Shown here in pieces: positions 1-6,982 of a stretch of DNA of 14,172 bases. A program made the position numbers and the translations under genes. This DNA comes from DATKSG01 sp035531775 (GTDB lineage Bacteria > Actinomycetota > Acidimicrobiia > Acidimicrobiales > UBA8190). Below the pieces are notes generated by a model. It searched no databases. It was given only the letters and a program-made list of their open reading frames with translations, and was not told the DNA's origin. How positions within the stretch are numbered: position 1 is the first letter of the stretch; every line of letters starts with the position of its first letter. Location: positions 1 to 14,172 of the forward strand of contig DATKSG010000050.1 of the NCBI GenBank assembly GCA_035531775.1, given 5' to 3'.

Positions 1-959
1 AGCTCCCACTCCTCGAGTCGGCGCTCGCCGGCCGCCCCGTACATGATCTGCAGCTCGGCCGCGTCGCCGGCCACGGCGCGCAGCAGCCAGTCCCTCCACT
101 CCATGGCCTCGTCGTGGTAGCCGCCGCGCATGAGCGCCTCCAGCGTCAAGGTGGCGTCGCGTAGCCAGCAGTAGCGGTAATCCCAATTCCGCACGCCGCC
201 CACCGTCTCGGGCAGCGATGTGGTGGGCGCAGCCACGATGCCCCCGGTGGGGTGGTAGGTGAGCGCCTTCAGGGTGATGAGCGAGCGCACCACGGCGTCG
301 CGCCACGGACCGTCGAATGTGCACGAGCGCGACCACTCCTCCCACCAGCGCTCGGTGTCCCTGGTGGCGAAGCGGGCGTCGACGGGCCGGGGCGGCTCCT
401 CGTTGGACGGGAACCAGGTGAGCACGAACGGCACGTGCTCACCGGCCGACACCGTGAACTCAGCCACCGTCTTCATGTCGACGCCCTCGGCCTCCAACGG
501 CGTCCACAGCGCCAGGGCGTCGGGCCCGGCCACCGCCGTCACCAGGTTGTCGACGTGGCGGACCCAGGGCACCACCGACCCGTAGCCGAAGCGCATGACC
601 AGCTCCATGCGCATGTCGACCCGGCCCCGTAGCCCCTTCACCACCCGGACCACCTGGGGGTGGTCCTCTCGGATCGGCATGCAGTCCACGATCTGGACCG
701 CTCCTTCGCCGGTGTCGAACTCGGTCTCGAGAACCAAGGTGTCGCCCCGGTAACGCCGCGAGGTGGCCAGGGGGGACCCGGTGGGGGCGATGCGCCAGAA
801 GCCGTGCTCCTCGGCGCCGAGGAGCTTGGCGAAGCACGCTCCGGAGTCGAAGCGCGGCAGGCACAGCCAGTCGATTGAGCCGTCGCGTCCGACCAGGGCG
901 GCGGTGTGGAGGTCCCCGATGATCCCGTAGTCCTCGATGGGCAGGGGCACGGGGACCAT
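1..959 (-). CDS. GH15 glucoamylase/trehalase-type glycoside hydrolase, 3' end cut by window edge
   Basis: About 319 N-terminal residues are present; the rest lies beyond position 1. The visible protein has the N-terminal beta-sandwich region typical of bacterial GH15 enzymes, with SIDWLCLPRFDS at residues 28-39. The (alpha/alpha)6 catalytic domain begins with IVAAPTTSLPE (241-251) and the hallmark RNWDYRYCWLRDA (257-269). The truncated end, YGAAGERRLEEWE (307-319), is also family-typical. Known members hydrolyse alpha-glucosides such as maltooligosaccharides or trehalose; actinobacterial relatives include the mycobacterial GH15 trehalase. Substrate cannot be decided here, and the distal catalytic part is missing. 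No signal peptide is visible, so it is probably cytoplasmic. ATG at 959 is the first start after an in-frame TGA at 984-986, although its ribosome binding site is weak. It follows the MarP-like gene by 40 bases on the same strand and may be co-transcribed. Confidence 0.93.
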   Translation of the reverse strand, partial: MVPVPLPIEDYGIIGDLHTAALVGRDGSIDWLCLPRFDSGACFAKLLGAEEHGFWRIAPTGSPLATSRRYRGDTLVLETEFDTGEGAVQIVDCMPIREDHPQVVRVVKGLRGRVDMRMELVMRFGYGSVVPWVRHVDNLVTAVAGPDALALWTPLEAEGVDMKTVAEFTVSAGEHVPFVLTWFPSNEEPPRPVDARFATRDTERWWEEWSRSCTFDGPWRDAVVRSLITLKALTYHPTGGIVAAPTTSLPETVGGVRNWDYRYCWLRDATLTLEALMRGGYHDEAMEWRDWLLRAVAGDAAELQIMYGAAGERRLEEWE

Positions 960-999
960 TCTTAGCCGGGCCGGGTCCGCCGTTCACCGAGCCCCAGGC

Positions 1000-2184
1000 T
1001 CAGCCGCTCACGCAGCTCCCGGTGCCCACCGGCTGGTTGGCCGGCTGGGCTTCGCCTTTGGCGATGTCACCTTGCAGAGCCCCCTGCCCGGTGGCCAGGG
1101 CGTAGCCGACGTTGGGATCGGAGGTGGACCGGGCGAAGACCACCCCCACCACCAAGCCCGAGGGCTCCACCAGCGGCCCCCCCGAGTTGCCCGGACGCAC
1201 CTGGGCCGACAGCTGGTACACCTCGCGCACGGTCTGGTTGCGGCCGTAGATGTCGAGCCCGGTGGCCTCGAAGGCGGCTTCGACACCGGCGGCGCCGTAG
1301 GTGAACGGCCCGCCTCCGGGGTAGCCGAGCACCGCCCCCGAGGCACCCCGGCCCACCAGCTGGGCGTCCACGTGGAGGGCGGGGTCGGTGAGGCCGGGCA
1401 CGCGCAGGACGGCCAGGTCGAGCTCGGGATCGAAGAGCATGGCCTCGGCGCCGTGACGGCCCTGGGAGTCGATGACCAAGGGGTGGGGGATGCCGGCCAC
1501 CACATGCGCGTTGGTCACCACGTAGCCCGGCGCCACCACGAAACCCGAGCCCTCCTGGATCACACCGCAACCCTGGCCGGCCACCTGCACGGTGGAAGGG
1601 CCCGCCGCCAGCACGGCGGCGCGCACCGCGGCGTCGCTCGGCAGGGCGACGGGCCCCGCCGTCTGCGGAGGCAGACCGGTGAATACCACCGGGAAGCCCT
1701 CGGTGGCCAGGAAGGACTCGACCCTCGAGAACACCGCCGGCGGTGACGGGAAGATGCTGTCCATGGCCCGCACGATCTGCGATCCCTCGAGCGCGGCGTC
1801 GAGGGTGGTGTAGCGGCTGCTCACCAGCATGCTGGCCACCAGCCAGGTGGCCACCAACGTGGCGAAGACGGCCACCGCCGCGCCGAACGCCGAGTCCACC
1901 GGGCCCAATCGGAGCCGTTGCAGGGCACTGCTCGAGTGGGCCCCGAGCAGTCTCCCTAGACCGCCGACCAGGCCGGCCATGCCGAAGACGACCACAGCGG
2001 CGATGACGGTCTTGGACAACGTGCCGTGGACATGGCGGGCGATGGGTGGTGTGAGAAGTGCCCCGATGAAGAGGCCGATCCAGAAGCCGCCGAAGGACAG
2101 CACCTGCATGGCGGCGCCGAGCCGCAGCCCGTGCACACCGGAGGCGGCCACCAAGGCGAGCAGCACGAAGTCGACCCAATTCAT
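1000..2184 (-). CDS. marP: MarP-like membrane serine protease (CvpA domain plus trypsin-like domain)
   Basis: A 394-residue protein with two modules. Residues 1-125 hold about four hydrophobic segments of the CvpA (colicin V production) type (roughly 5-20, 26-45, 58-80, 98-122). Residues 185-375 form a chymotrypsin-fold protease with His227 (TNAHVV), Asp256 (ELDLAVL) and Ser334 (RPGNSGGPL). Cys206 and Cys391 flank the protease domain in the same arrangement as the stabilising disulfide of Mycobacterium tuberculosis MarP (Rv3671c), whose length and architecture match. MarP is an inner-membrane protease with an extracytoplasmic catalytic domain needed for acid and oxidative stress resistance through cell-wall hydrolase processing. 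That function is known for the mycobacterial protein and inferred here. GGGAGGA lies 9 bases before the ATG. The gene is divergent from the FAD oxidase and upstream of the GH15 gene. Confidence 0.92.
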   Translation of the reverse strand: MNWVDFVLLALVAASGVHGLRLGAAMQVLSFGGFWIGLFIGALLTPPIARHVHGTLSKTVIAAVVVFGMAGLVGGLGRLLGAHSSSALQRLRLGPVDSAFGAAVAVFATLVATWLVASMLVSSRYTTLDAALEGSQIVRAMDSIFPSPPAVFSRVESFLATEGFPVVFTGLPPQTAGPVALPSDAAVRAAVLAAGPSTVQVAGQGCGVIQEGSGFVVAPGYVVTNAHVVAGIPHPLVIDSQGRHGAEAMLFDPELDLAVLRVPGLTDPALHVDAQLVGRGASGAVLGYPGGGPFTYGAAGVEAAFEATGLDIYGRNQTVREVYQLSAQVRPGNSGGPLVEPSGLVVGVVFARSTSDPNVGYALATGQGALQGDIAKGEAQPANQPVGTGSCVSG

Positions 2185-2334
2185 GGAGTTAGATCCTCCC
2201 CCATGGCGAGGGGTCCGTGTGTAGGGGTGCTGTCACCTCCAGTATCGCCGTCTCCGTCACCCGGTGCCAGGCAGGTCAGGGGCCGCGCCAGTAGCGTGGG
2301 CCGGGCCCGGGCCGCCGGGTCGACGGAGGAGTAG
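2185..2334. promoter_or_regulatory. Divergent intergenic region with candidate promoters for both flanking genes
   Basis: These 150 bases separate the minus-strand protease from the plus-strand oxidase and must supply both transcripts. For the protease, a minus-strand candidate is CTGGCA (2270-2265), an 18-base spacer, then GATACT (2246-2241). For the oxidase, the only hint is an actinobacterial-style -10, TAGCGT at 2292-2297, with no good -35. GGAGGA (2325-2330) is the ribosome binding site for the ATG at 2335. No coding region, tRNA or clear operator was found. The promoter calls are pattern matches only. Confidence 0.35.
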
Positions 2335-3738
2335 ATGGGCGATCTCATCCAGGCGCTGGGCGACATCGTCGGCCCGGCCCATGTGCTCGTGGGTGACGAC
2401 ATCAGCCTCCACTACGGCCACGATGAGGCCCTGACGGTGACGCCGGTCATGCCCTTGGCCGTGCTGCGCCCGGCCACCACCGCCGAGGTGGTGGGCCTGG
2501 TGCGCCTGGCCGGCGAGCAGCGGGTGCCGGTGGTGGCCCGGGGGTCGGGCACCGGCCTGTCGGGGGCGGCCGTGGCGGTGGCGGGATGTCTCCTCGTGTC
2601 CTTCGAGCGCATGGCGGCCATCGTGGAGATCGACACCGCCAACCACGTGGCCGTGGTCCAACCCGGCGTGACCTTGGCCCAGCTCGACGAGGCCACCGCT
2701 GTTCATGGGCTCGTGTACCCGGTTTTCCCCGGAGAGAACAGCGCGTCGCTCGGCGGCAACGTGGCCACCAACGCCGGCGGCATGCGGGCCATCAAGTACG
2801 GGGTCACCCGCCACCAGGTGCTGGGCCTCGAAGCGGTGCTGGCCGGCGGTGACGTCATCCGCACCGGCGGGAAGTTCGTGAAGTCGTCCACCGGCTACGA
2901 CCTCACCCAGCTCATCGTGGGGTCCGAGGGCACCTTGGCCCTCGTCACCGAGGCCACGCTGCGGCTGTACCCGCGCCCGGGGCACGCCGCCACCGTCCTC
3001 GCCCCCTTCGCCACCTTGGACGAGGTGGCCGGCGCCGTGCCCGAGGTGGTGGGCCGGGGGGTGGCGCCGCGGATCCTCGAGTACGTCGACGCCCTCACCA
3101 TGGCCGCCATCACTGGCAACGTCGGATTGGACCTCGGCATACCGCCCGACGTGCGCGACAATGCGGCCGCCTATCTGGTGGCCGTGCTCGAGTCGACCCA
3201 CGAAGACCGCCTCGACGACGACGTGACCATGTTGGGCGACCTGCTCACCGGCCGGGGGGCCATCGACGTGTACGTGCTGCCGCCCCAGGCCGCCCAGCAG
3301 CTGATCGAGGCGCGAGAGAAGGCGTTCTTCGTGGCCAAGGCGGCCGGAGCCGACGACATCGTGGACGTGGTCGTCCCCCGGGCCGAGATCCCCCGGTATC
3401 TGGCCCGGGTGGCTGCCCTGGCCCAATCCCACGGCGCGCTGGTCACCGGGTGCGGGCACGTGGGCGACGGCAACGTGCATCTGTCGGTGTTCCAACCCGA
3501 CGCCGAGCGCCGCCACCAGCTGCTGATGGCCATGTTCGGCGCCGGCCTCGAGTGCGGCGGCGCCATCAGCGGTGAGCACGGCCTCGGCACCGAGAAGAAG
3601 GAGTACTTCATGGCCTTGGAGGACCCGGCCAAGATCGCCCTGCTGCGGCGGATCAAGGCCGCCTTCGACCCCGACGGCCTCCTCGGCCCCGGGCGGATCT
3701 TCGACGAGCCCGGGCACGACCACGGAGAGGCCCGGTGA
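2335..3738 (+). CDS. glcD: GlcD-type FAD-linked 2-hydroxyacid oxidase/dehydrogenase
   Basis: A 467-residue flavoprotein of the glycolate oxidase GlcD / D-lactate dehydrogenase family, at normal length. The FAD-binding PCMH domain shows RGSGTGLSGA (69-78), PGENSASLGGNVATNAGG (132-149) and YDLTQLIVGSEGTL (188-201). The C-terminal oxidase domain carries GHVGDGN (374-380), ISGEHGLG (411-418) and the terminal DPDGLLGPGRIF (445-456). Family members oxidise D-2-hydroxyacids (glycolate, D-lactate, D-2-hydroxyglutarate and others) to 2-oxoacids, passing electrons to the respiratory chain or partner proteins. The GlcE and GlcF partners of glycolate oxidase are not seen nearby, so this may be a stand-alone enzyme. 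Its stop overlaps the start of the ThDP enzyme (GTGA), which implies coupled translation and supply of a 2-oxoacid to that enzyme. The exact substrate is unknown. ATG 2335 has GGAGGA four bases upstream. Confidence 0.93.
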   Translation: MGDLIQALGDIVGPAHVLVGDDISLHYGHDEALTVTPVMPLAVLRPATTAEVVGLVRLAGEQRVPVVARGSGTGLSGAAVAVAGCLLVSFERMAAIVEIDTANHVAVVQPGVTLAQLDEATAVHGLVYPVFPGENSASLGGNVATNAGGMRAIKYGVTRHQVLGLEAVLAGGDVIRTGGKFVKSSTGYDLTQLIVGSEGTLALVTEATLRLYPRPGHAATVLAPFATLDEVAGAVPEVVGRGVAPRILEYVDALTMAAITGNVGLDLGIPPDVRDNAAAYLVAVLESTHEDRLDDDVTMLGDLLTGRGAIDVYVLPPQAAQQLIEAREKAFFVAKAAGADDIVDVVVPRAEIPRYLARVAALAQSHGALVTGCGHVGDGNVHLSVFQPDAERRHQLLMAMFGAGLECGGAISGEHGLGTEKKEYFMALEDPAKIALLRRIKAAFDPDGLLGPGRIFDEPGHDHGEAR

Positions 3739-5294
3739 ACGGCGCCCAGGCGCTCATTCGCACCCTGGTGGGTGCCGGCGTCGACGTGTGCTTCACCAAT
3801 CCCGGCACCTCCGAGATGCACTTCGTGGCCGCCCTGGACGACGTCCCCGAGATGCGCGCCGTGCTCGGGCTCTTCGAAGGGGTGGTGACCGGTGCCGCCG
3901 ACGGCTACGGCCGCATGGCCGGTCGGCCGGCCGCCACCTTGCTCCACCTTGGGCCGGGCCTGGCCAACGGCCTGGCCAACCTCCACAATGCGCGGCGCGC
4001 CCACACCCCGGTGGTGAACGTGGTCGGCGACCACGCCACTTACCACCAGACCTACGACGCCCCGCTGCAGTCCGACATCGCGTCGCTGGCCCGGCCGGTG
4101 TCGGCCTGGTACCGCGAGGCGGCGTCGGCGACGTCGCTGGCGGCCGATGGGGCCGACGCCGTGGCGGCGGCCCGGGCCACCCCCGGTGGCGTGGCCACGT
4201 TGGTGGTTCCGGCCGACATGTCGTGGTCCGAGGCCGGGGCTCCGGCACCGGCCCGCCCGGTCCCCACGGCCGCGTCGGTGGCCGGGGGGACCGTGGAGCA
4301 ACTGGCCAAGGTGCTGCGCGCCGGCGACGGGCCGGTGGTGGTGCTCATCGGCGGCGCCGTCATGACCGACAGGGGCCAGGTGGCCGCCTCCCGGGTGGCA
4401 GCAGCGGTGGGGGGCCGCCTGCTGTGCGAGACCTTCCCGGCGCGCCAGCAGCGCGGGGCGGGCCTACCGGCGGTGGAGCGCCTGGCCTATCTGGCCGAGC
4501 TGGCTGCGCTGCAGCTGGAGGGGGCACGGCACCTGGTGGTGGCCGGGACCACCTCCCCGGTCTCGTTCTTCGCCTACCCGGACAAGCCCAGCGACCTGGT
4601 GCCCGACGGGTGCGAGGTCCACGTCCTGGCCGACCGGTCCGACGACGTGGTGGGCGCCCTCGAGGCCCTGGCCGAGGTGCTCGGAGCCGGCTCGGACCCC
4701 GTGGCGCGCCAGGCCGCCTCGCGCCCCGCCCTCCCGAGCGGCACCCTCGACGCCCAGTCGGCGGGCCTGGCCATCGGGGCTCTGCTGCCCGAGGGGGCGG
4801 TGGTGGCCGACGAGGCCAACACGTCGGGGATCTTCGTGCCCGGCGCCACCGCCGGCGCTGCACCCCATGACTGGCTGTGTCTGACCGGCGGGGCCATCGG
4901 CATGGGCCTGCCTTTGGCCACCGGGGCGGCGGTGGCCTGTCCCGATCGCAAGGTGCTGTGCCTGGAAGCCGACGGCAGCGCCCTCTACACCTTGCAGGCC
5001 CTGTGGACCCAGGCCCGCCTGGGGCTGGATGTGACCACGGTGATCTTCAACAACCGCTCGTACGCCATTCTGGCTATGGAGCTGGGACGGGTGGGAGCCG
5101 GGGACCCGGGGCCCCGGGCCCTCGAGATGTTGGACCTGTCGAGCCCGCCCATCGACTTCGTGGCCCTGGCGCGGTCCATGGGGGTGCCCGCCACCCGGGC
5201 CACCACGGCGGAGGAGTTCTCCGACCAGCTCGGCCGGGCCCTGGCCGAGCCGGGGCCGGCCTTGGTGGAGGCGGTGGTGGGCCGGGCCATCTGA
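3735..5294 (+). CDS. ilvX: ThDP-dependent enzyme, IlvX / benzoylformate-decarboxylase-like
   Basis: A 519-residue enzyme of the acetolactate synthase / pyruvate decarboxylase superfamily with three domains: Pyr (about 1-165), central (about 185-320) and PP (about 335-519). Glu48 in LFEGVVTGAADGYGR is the cofactor-activating glutamate. TNPGTSE (21-27) and LLHLGPG (69-75, His71) resemble benzoylformate decarboxylase more than acetolactate synthase, which has a TSGPG-type sequence there. The ThDP/Mg motif reads ADGS (412-415) to NN (439-440), with Ala replacing the usual first Gly of GDG. The N-terminus (MNGAQALI, GVDVCF, NPGTSEMHF) matches my recollection of mycobacterial IlvX. Likely reactions are decarboxylation of a 2-oxoacid or a carboligation. 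Because Glu48 is present it is not glyoxylate carboligase, which has Val. The start is a GTG overlapping the oxidase stop by 4 bases. No ilvN-type small subunit is nearby. Confidence 0.88.
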   Translation: MNGAQALIRTLVGAGVDVCFTNPGTSEMHFVAALDDVPEMRAVLGLFEGVVTGAADGYGRMAGRPAATLLHLGPGLANGLANLHNARRAHTPVVNVVGDHATYHQTYDAPLQSDIASLARPVSAWYREAASATSLAADGADAVAAARATPGGVATLVVPADMSWSEAGAPAPARPVPTAASVAGGTVEQLAKVLRAGDGPVVVLIGGAVMTDRGQVAASRVAAAVGGRLLCETFPARQQRGAGLPAVERLAYLAELAALQLEGARHLVVAGTTSPVSFFAYPDKPSDLVPDGCEVHVLADRSDDVVGALEALAEVLGAGSDPVARQAASRPALPSGTLDAQSAGLAIGALLPEGAVVADEANTSGIFVPGATAGAAPHDWLCLTGGAIGMGLPLATGAAVACPDRKVLCLEADGSALYTLQALWTQARLGLDVTTVIFNNRSYAILAMELGRVGAGDPGPRALEMLDLSSPPIDFVALARSMGVPATRATTAEEFSDQLGRALAEPGPALVEAVVGRAI

Positions 5295-5321
5295 AGTTCC
5301 ACAACTCTCGCCCCTGCACCG

Positions 5322-5336
5322 CCGTCGCGTCGACGG
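5322..5336 (+). terminator. Small hairpin after the ThDP enzyme, possible terminator
   Basis: CCGTCG-CGT-CGACGG forms a 6-bp stem with a 3-base loop, 27 bases after the ilvX-like stop. There is no T-tract, which is common in high-GC actinobacteria but makes the call weak. It could partly separate oxidase/ThDP transcription from the importer genes. Confidence 0.3.
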
Positions 5337-5341
5337 GGCCA

Positions 5342-5370
5342 TTGACATCGGGTGGGGGTCGTGCCAGGTT
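5342..5370 (+). promoter_or_regulatory. Candidate promoter for the ABC importer operon
   Basis: A perfect TTGACA -35 box (5342-5347) is followed at 17 bases by CAGGTT (5365-5370). The latter fits the actinobacterial -10 pattern only at its second and last positions. The putative -10 is part of the first operator-like half-site, the geometry expected of a repressed promoter. It lies about 70-100 bases upstream of the first importer gene. This is a pattern match only. Confidence 0.35.
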
Positions 5371-5406
5371 GACCTCAAACCTGAATCACCTCTCAGGTTG
5401 AGGTCA
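5365..5406. promoter_or_regulatory. Operator-like cluster of CAGGTTGA half-sites with a long inverted repeat
   Basis: Three related half-sites lie in about 40 bases: CAGGTTGA (5365-5372), inverted TCAAACCTG (5375-5383), and CAGGTTGA again (5394-5401). The last two sit in a larger near-perfect inverted repeat: TGACCTCAAACCTGA (5370-5384) against TCAGGTTGAGGTCA (5393-5406), with one extra A and an 8-base centre. It lies just downstream of a TTGACA box and before the importer start. A binding site for a dimeric regulator is the best reading; the TetR protein encoded at 10375-11028 is the obvious candidate. As RNA it could also fold into a 14-bp hairpin, but no T-tract follows. Confidence 0.55.
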
Positions 5407-5441
5407 TGCGGGCCGCCCGGTGCGGCCGGGGAGGCTGGCCG

Positions 5442-6185
5442 ATGGGGGACGGGGCGCTGCTCGAGATCGAGGATCTCGGCGTCAGCTACGGCGCCGTGCG
5501 CGGCCTCGACGGCGTGGCCCTGGAAGTCCCCGCCGGCGGAGCGGTGGCCCTGCTCGGCCCCAACGGTGCCGGCAAGACCACGTTGCTGCGAGCGGTGTCG
5601 GGCCTGCTGCGGTTCCATGGGGGCCAGGTCACAGCCGGGACCATCCGCTTCGAGGGCCGAGCCTTGGGCGGCGTGGACGCGGCCCGCCTGGTGCGCGCCG
5701 GCATCGTCCAGGTCCTCGAGGGCCGCCACGTCTTCTCCGAGCTCACCGTGGAGGAGAACCTCCGGGCCGGTGCCTTCGCCGCGCGCGATCGCAAGCGGGT
5801 GGCGTCGGTGCGCCAGGAGGTCCTGGACCTCTTCCCCCAGTTGGCCGGCCGTCTCGACCAGCCCGGCGGGCTGCTCTCTGGAGGCGAGCAGCAGATGCTG
5901 GCCATCGGGCGCGCCCTCATGGGCCAGCCCCGGCTGCTGCTGCTCGACGAGCCGTCGCTCGGGCTCGCCCCCATCGTGGTGGGCGCCATCGCCGACGCCT
6001 TGGTTCGCGTGCACGACAGCGGCGTAGGCATCTTGCTGGTCGAGCAGTCGAGCGCCCTGGCCGCGGCGGTCACCACCGACGGCTACCTGCTCGACACCGG
6101 CCAGGTACGGGCCACGGGGCCCACAGCTCAGCTGGTGAACGACGAGCAGGTGCGCTCGGTGTACCTGGGGATCCCCGCCACATGA
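5442..6185 (+). CDS. livF: LIV-type ABC importer ATPase, LivF family
   Basis: A 247-residue nucleotide-binding subunit of a branched-chain amino acid (HAAT) type importer; it drives transport at the cytoplasmic face. Seen in sequence: Walker A GPNGAGKT (39-46), signature LSGGEQQ (145-151), Walker B LLLLDEP (165-171) and the LivF-typical LLVEQ (198-202), where most ABC ATPases have His. The stretch VLEGRHVFSELTVEENL (91-107) is the LivF-specific Q-loop region, with Leu where Pro is usual. I chose ATG 5442 because GGGGAGG (5428-5434) is 7 bases upstream. The in-frame ATG at 5406 would overlap the inverted repeat, lacks a ribosome binding site and adds 12 atypical residues. The stop overlaps livG by 4 bases (ATGA). 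Its position at the head of the operon differs from E. coli, where the receptor gene comes first. Substrate is not determined by this subunit. Confidence 0.94.
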   Translation: MGDGALLEIEDLGVSYGAVRGLDGVALEVPAGGAVALLGPNGAGKTTLLRAVSGLLRFHGGQVTAGTIRFEGRALGGVDAARLVRAGIVQVLEGRHVFSELTVEENLRAGAFAARDRKRVASVRQEVLDLFPQLAGRLDQPGGLLSGGEQQMLAIGRALMGQPRLLLLDEPSLGLAPIVVGAIADALVRVHDSGVGILLVEQSSALAAAVTTDGYLLDTGQVRATGPTAQLVNDEQVRSVYLGIPAT

Positions 6186-6982
6186 ACCCCACGGGCCAGT
6201 CGCCTCCACCGGTGTTGGACGTGGTGAGCCTGGGGCTGCGCTTCGGGGCGGTGGCCGCCCTGACCGACGTGTCGTTCTCGGTGGCCGAAGGCGAGCTCTT
6301 CGCCGTGATCGGCCCCAACGGGGCGGGCAAGACATCGCTGTTCAACCTCCTGTGCCGGGTGTACGACCCCACCGCTGGCCGCATCGTGCTCAACGGGCTC
6401 GACATGATCGACCTCCGACCGCATCAGCTGGCCGGCGCCGGCGTGGCCCGCACGTTTCAGAACCTGGGGCTGTTCCGCCCCCTGTCGGTGCTCGACAACG
6501 TGCTGGTGGGGCGTGAGCACCTGATGCGCTGCGGCACGGTGCGCTCCGGGCTGTCGTTGCCCTCGGCCCGGCGCGAGGAGAAGGCCAACCACTTCGCCGC
6601 GCTCGAAGCCCTCGAGTTCGTGGGCCTGTCCGACGTGGCCGGGCGCCCGGTGGGCCTGCTCCCCTACGGCGTGCAGAAGCGCGTCGAGCTGGCCCGGGCA
6701 CTGGTCATGGAGCCGCGACTACTGCTGCTCGACGAGCCGGTGGCCGGCATGAGCCGCTCCGAAAGGATGGAGATCGCCGAGCTGGTGCGCACCATCCACG
6801 GCCGCCGGGGCCTCACCATCGTCCTGGTCGAGCACGACATGGGAACGGTGATGTCCCTGGCCCAGCGCGTGCTCGCCCTCGACTTCGGGCGCACCATCGC
6901 CGTGGGCACGCCGGCGGAGATCCAGGCCAACGACGACGTGATCCGCGCCTATCTGGGCCAGGCGCACGAGGCCTCGGCATGA
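6182..6982 (+). CDS. livG: LIV-type ABC importer ATPase, LivG family
   Basis: A 266-residue partner ATPase of LivF; the two form the heterodimeric motor of the importer. Walker A GPNGAGKT is at residues 44-51, the Q-loop TFQNLGLF at 91-98 (the LivG hallmark), and the LivG-specific insert with REHLM follows near 111-115. The signature is LPYGVQKR (160-167), Walker B is LLLLDEP (180-186), and VEHDM (216-220) gives the switch His218. The signature has Pro-Tyr where LivG proteins usually have Ser-Tyr, and both differ from canonical LSGGQ. Start ATG 6182 lies in an ATGA overlap with livF, and the stop overlaps livH in the same way, so the set is translated as a coupled unit. Family assignment is firm; substrate is unknown. 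Confidence 0.94.
   Translation: MNPTGQSPPPVLDVVSLGLRFGAVAALTDVSFSVAEGELFAVIGPNGAGKTSLFNLLCRVYDPTAGRIVLNGLDMIDLRPHQLAGAGVARTFQNLGLFRPLSVLDNVLVGREHLMRCGTVRSGLSLPSARREEKANHFAALEALEFVGLSDVAGRPVGLLPYGVQKRVELARALVMEPRLLLLDEPVAGMSRSERMEIAELVRTIHGRRGLTIVLVEHDMGTVMSLAQRVLALDFGRTIAVGTPAEIQANDDVIRAYLGQAHEASA

Noticed and set aside
460..987. A 175-codon minus-strand frame starting at 987 upstream of the GH15 start
   Set aside because: It is out of frame with the GH15 coding sequence and Arg/Pro/Gly-rich; the GH15 frame from 959 gives consecutive family motifs.
2257..3723. A 488-codon open frame on the minus strand opposite the FAD oxidase gene
   Set aside because: It is an antisense shadow created by GC-rich third codon positions; the translation is rich in Gly, His, Arg and Val with no recognisable domain, while the plus strand encodes a textbook GlcD protein.
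3735..5294. Glyoxylate carboligase as the ThDP enzyme, pairing with glycolate oxidase
   Set aside because: Glyoxylate carboligase has Val in place of the activating Glu; here Glu48 is present, and no tartronate semialdehyde reductase or hydroxypyruvate isomerase is nearby.
5370..5406. The long inverted repeat as a plain rho-independent terminator
   Set aside because: No T-tract follows, it has a third half-site outside the stem, and it lies next to a TTGACA box directly before the importer operon; an operator explains more, though a dual role is not excluded.
4464..6335. A 623-codon minus-strand open frame across ThDP enzyme and ATPase genes
   Set aside because: Same antisense artefact; it crosses three well-supported plus-strand genes and the intergenic region and shows no domain-like sequence.
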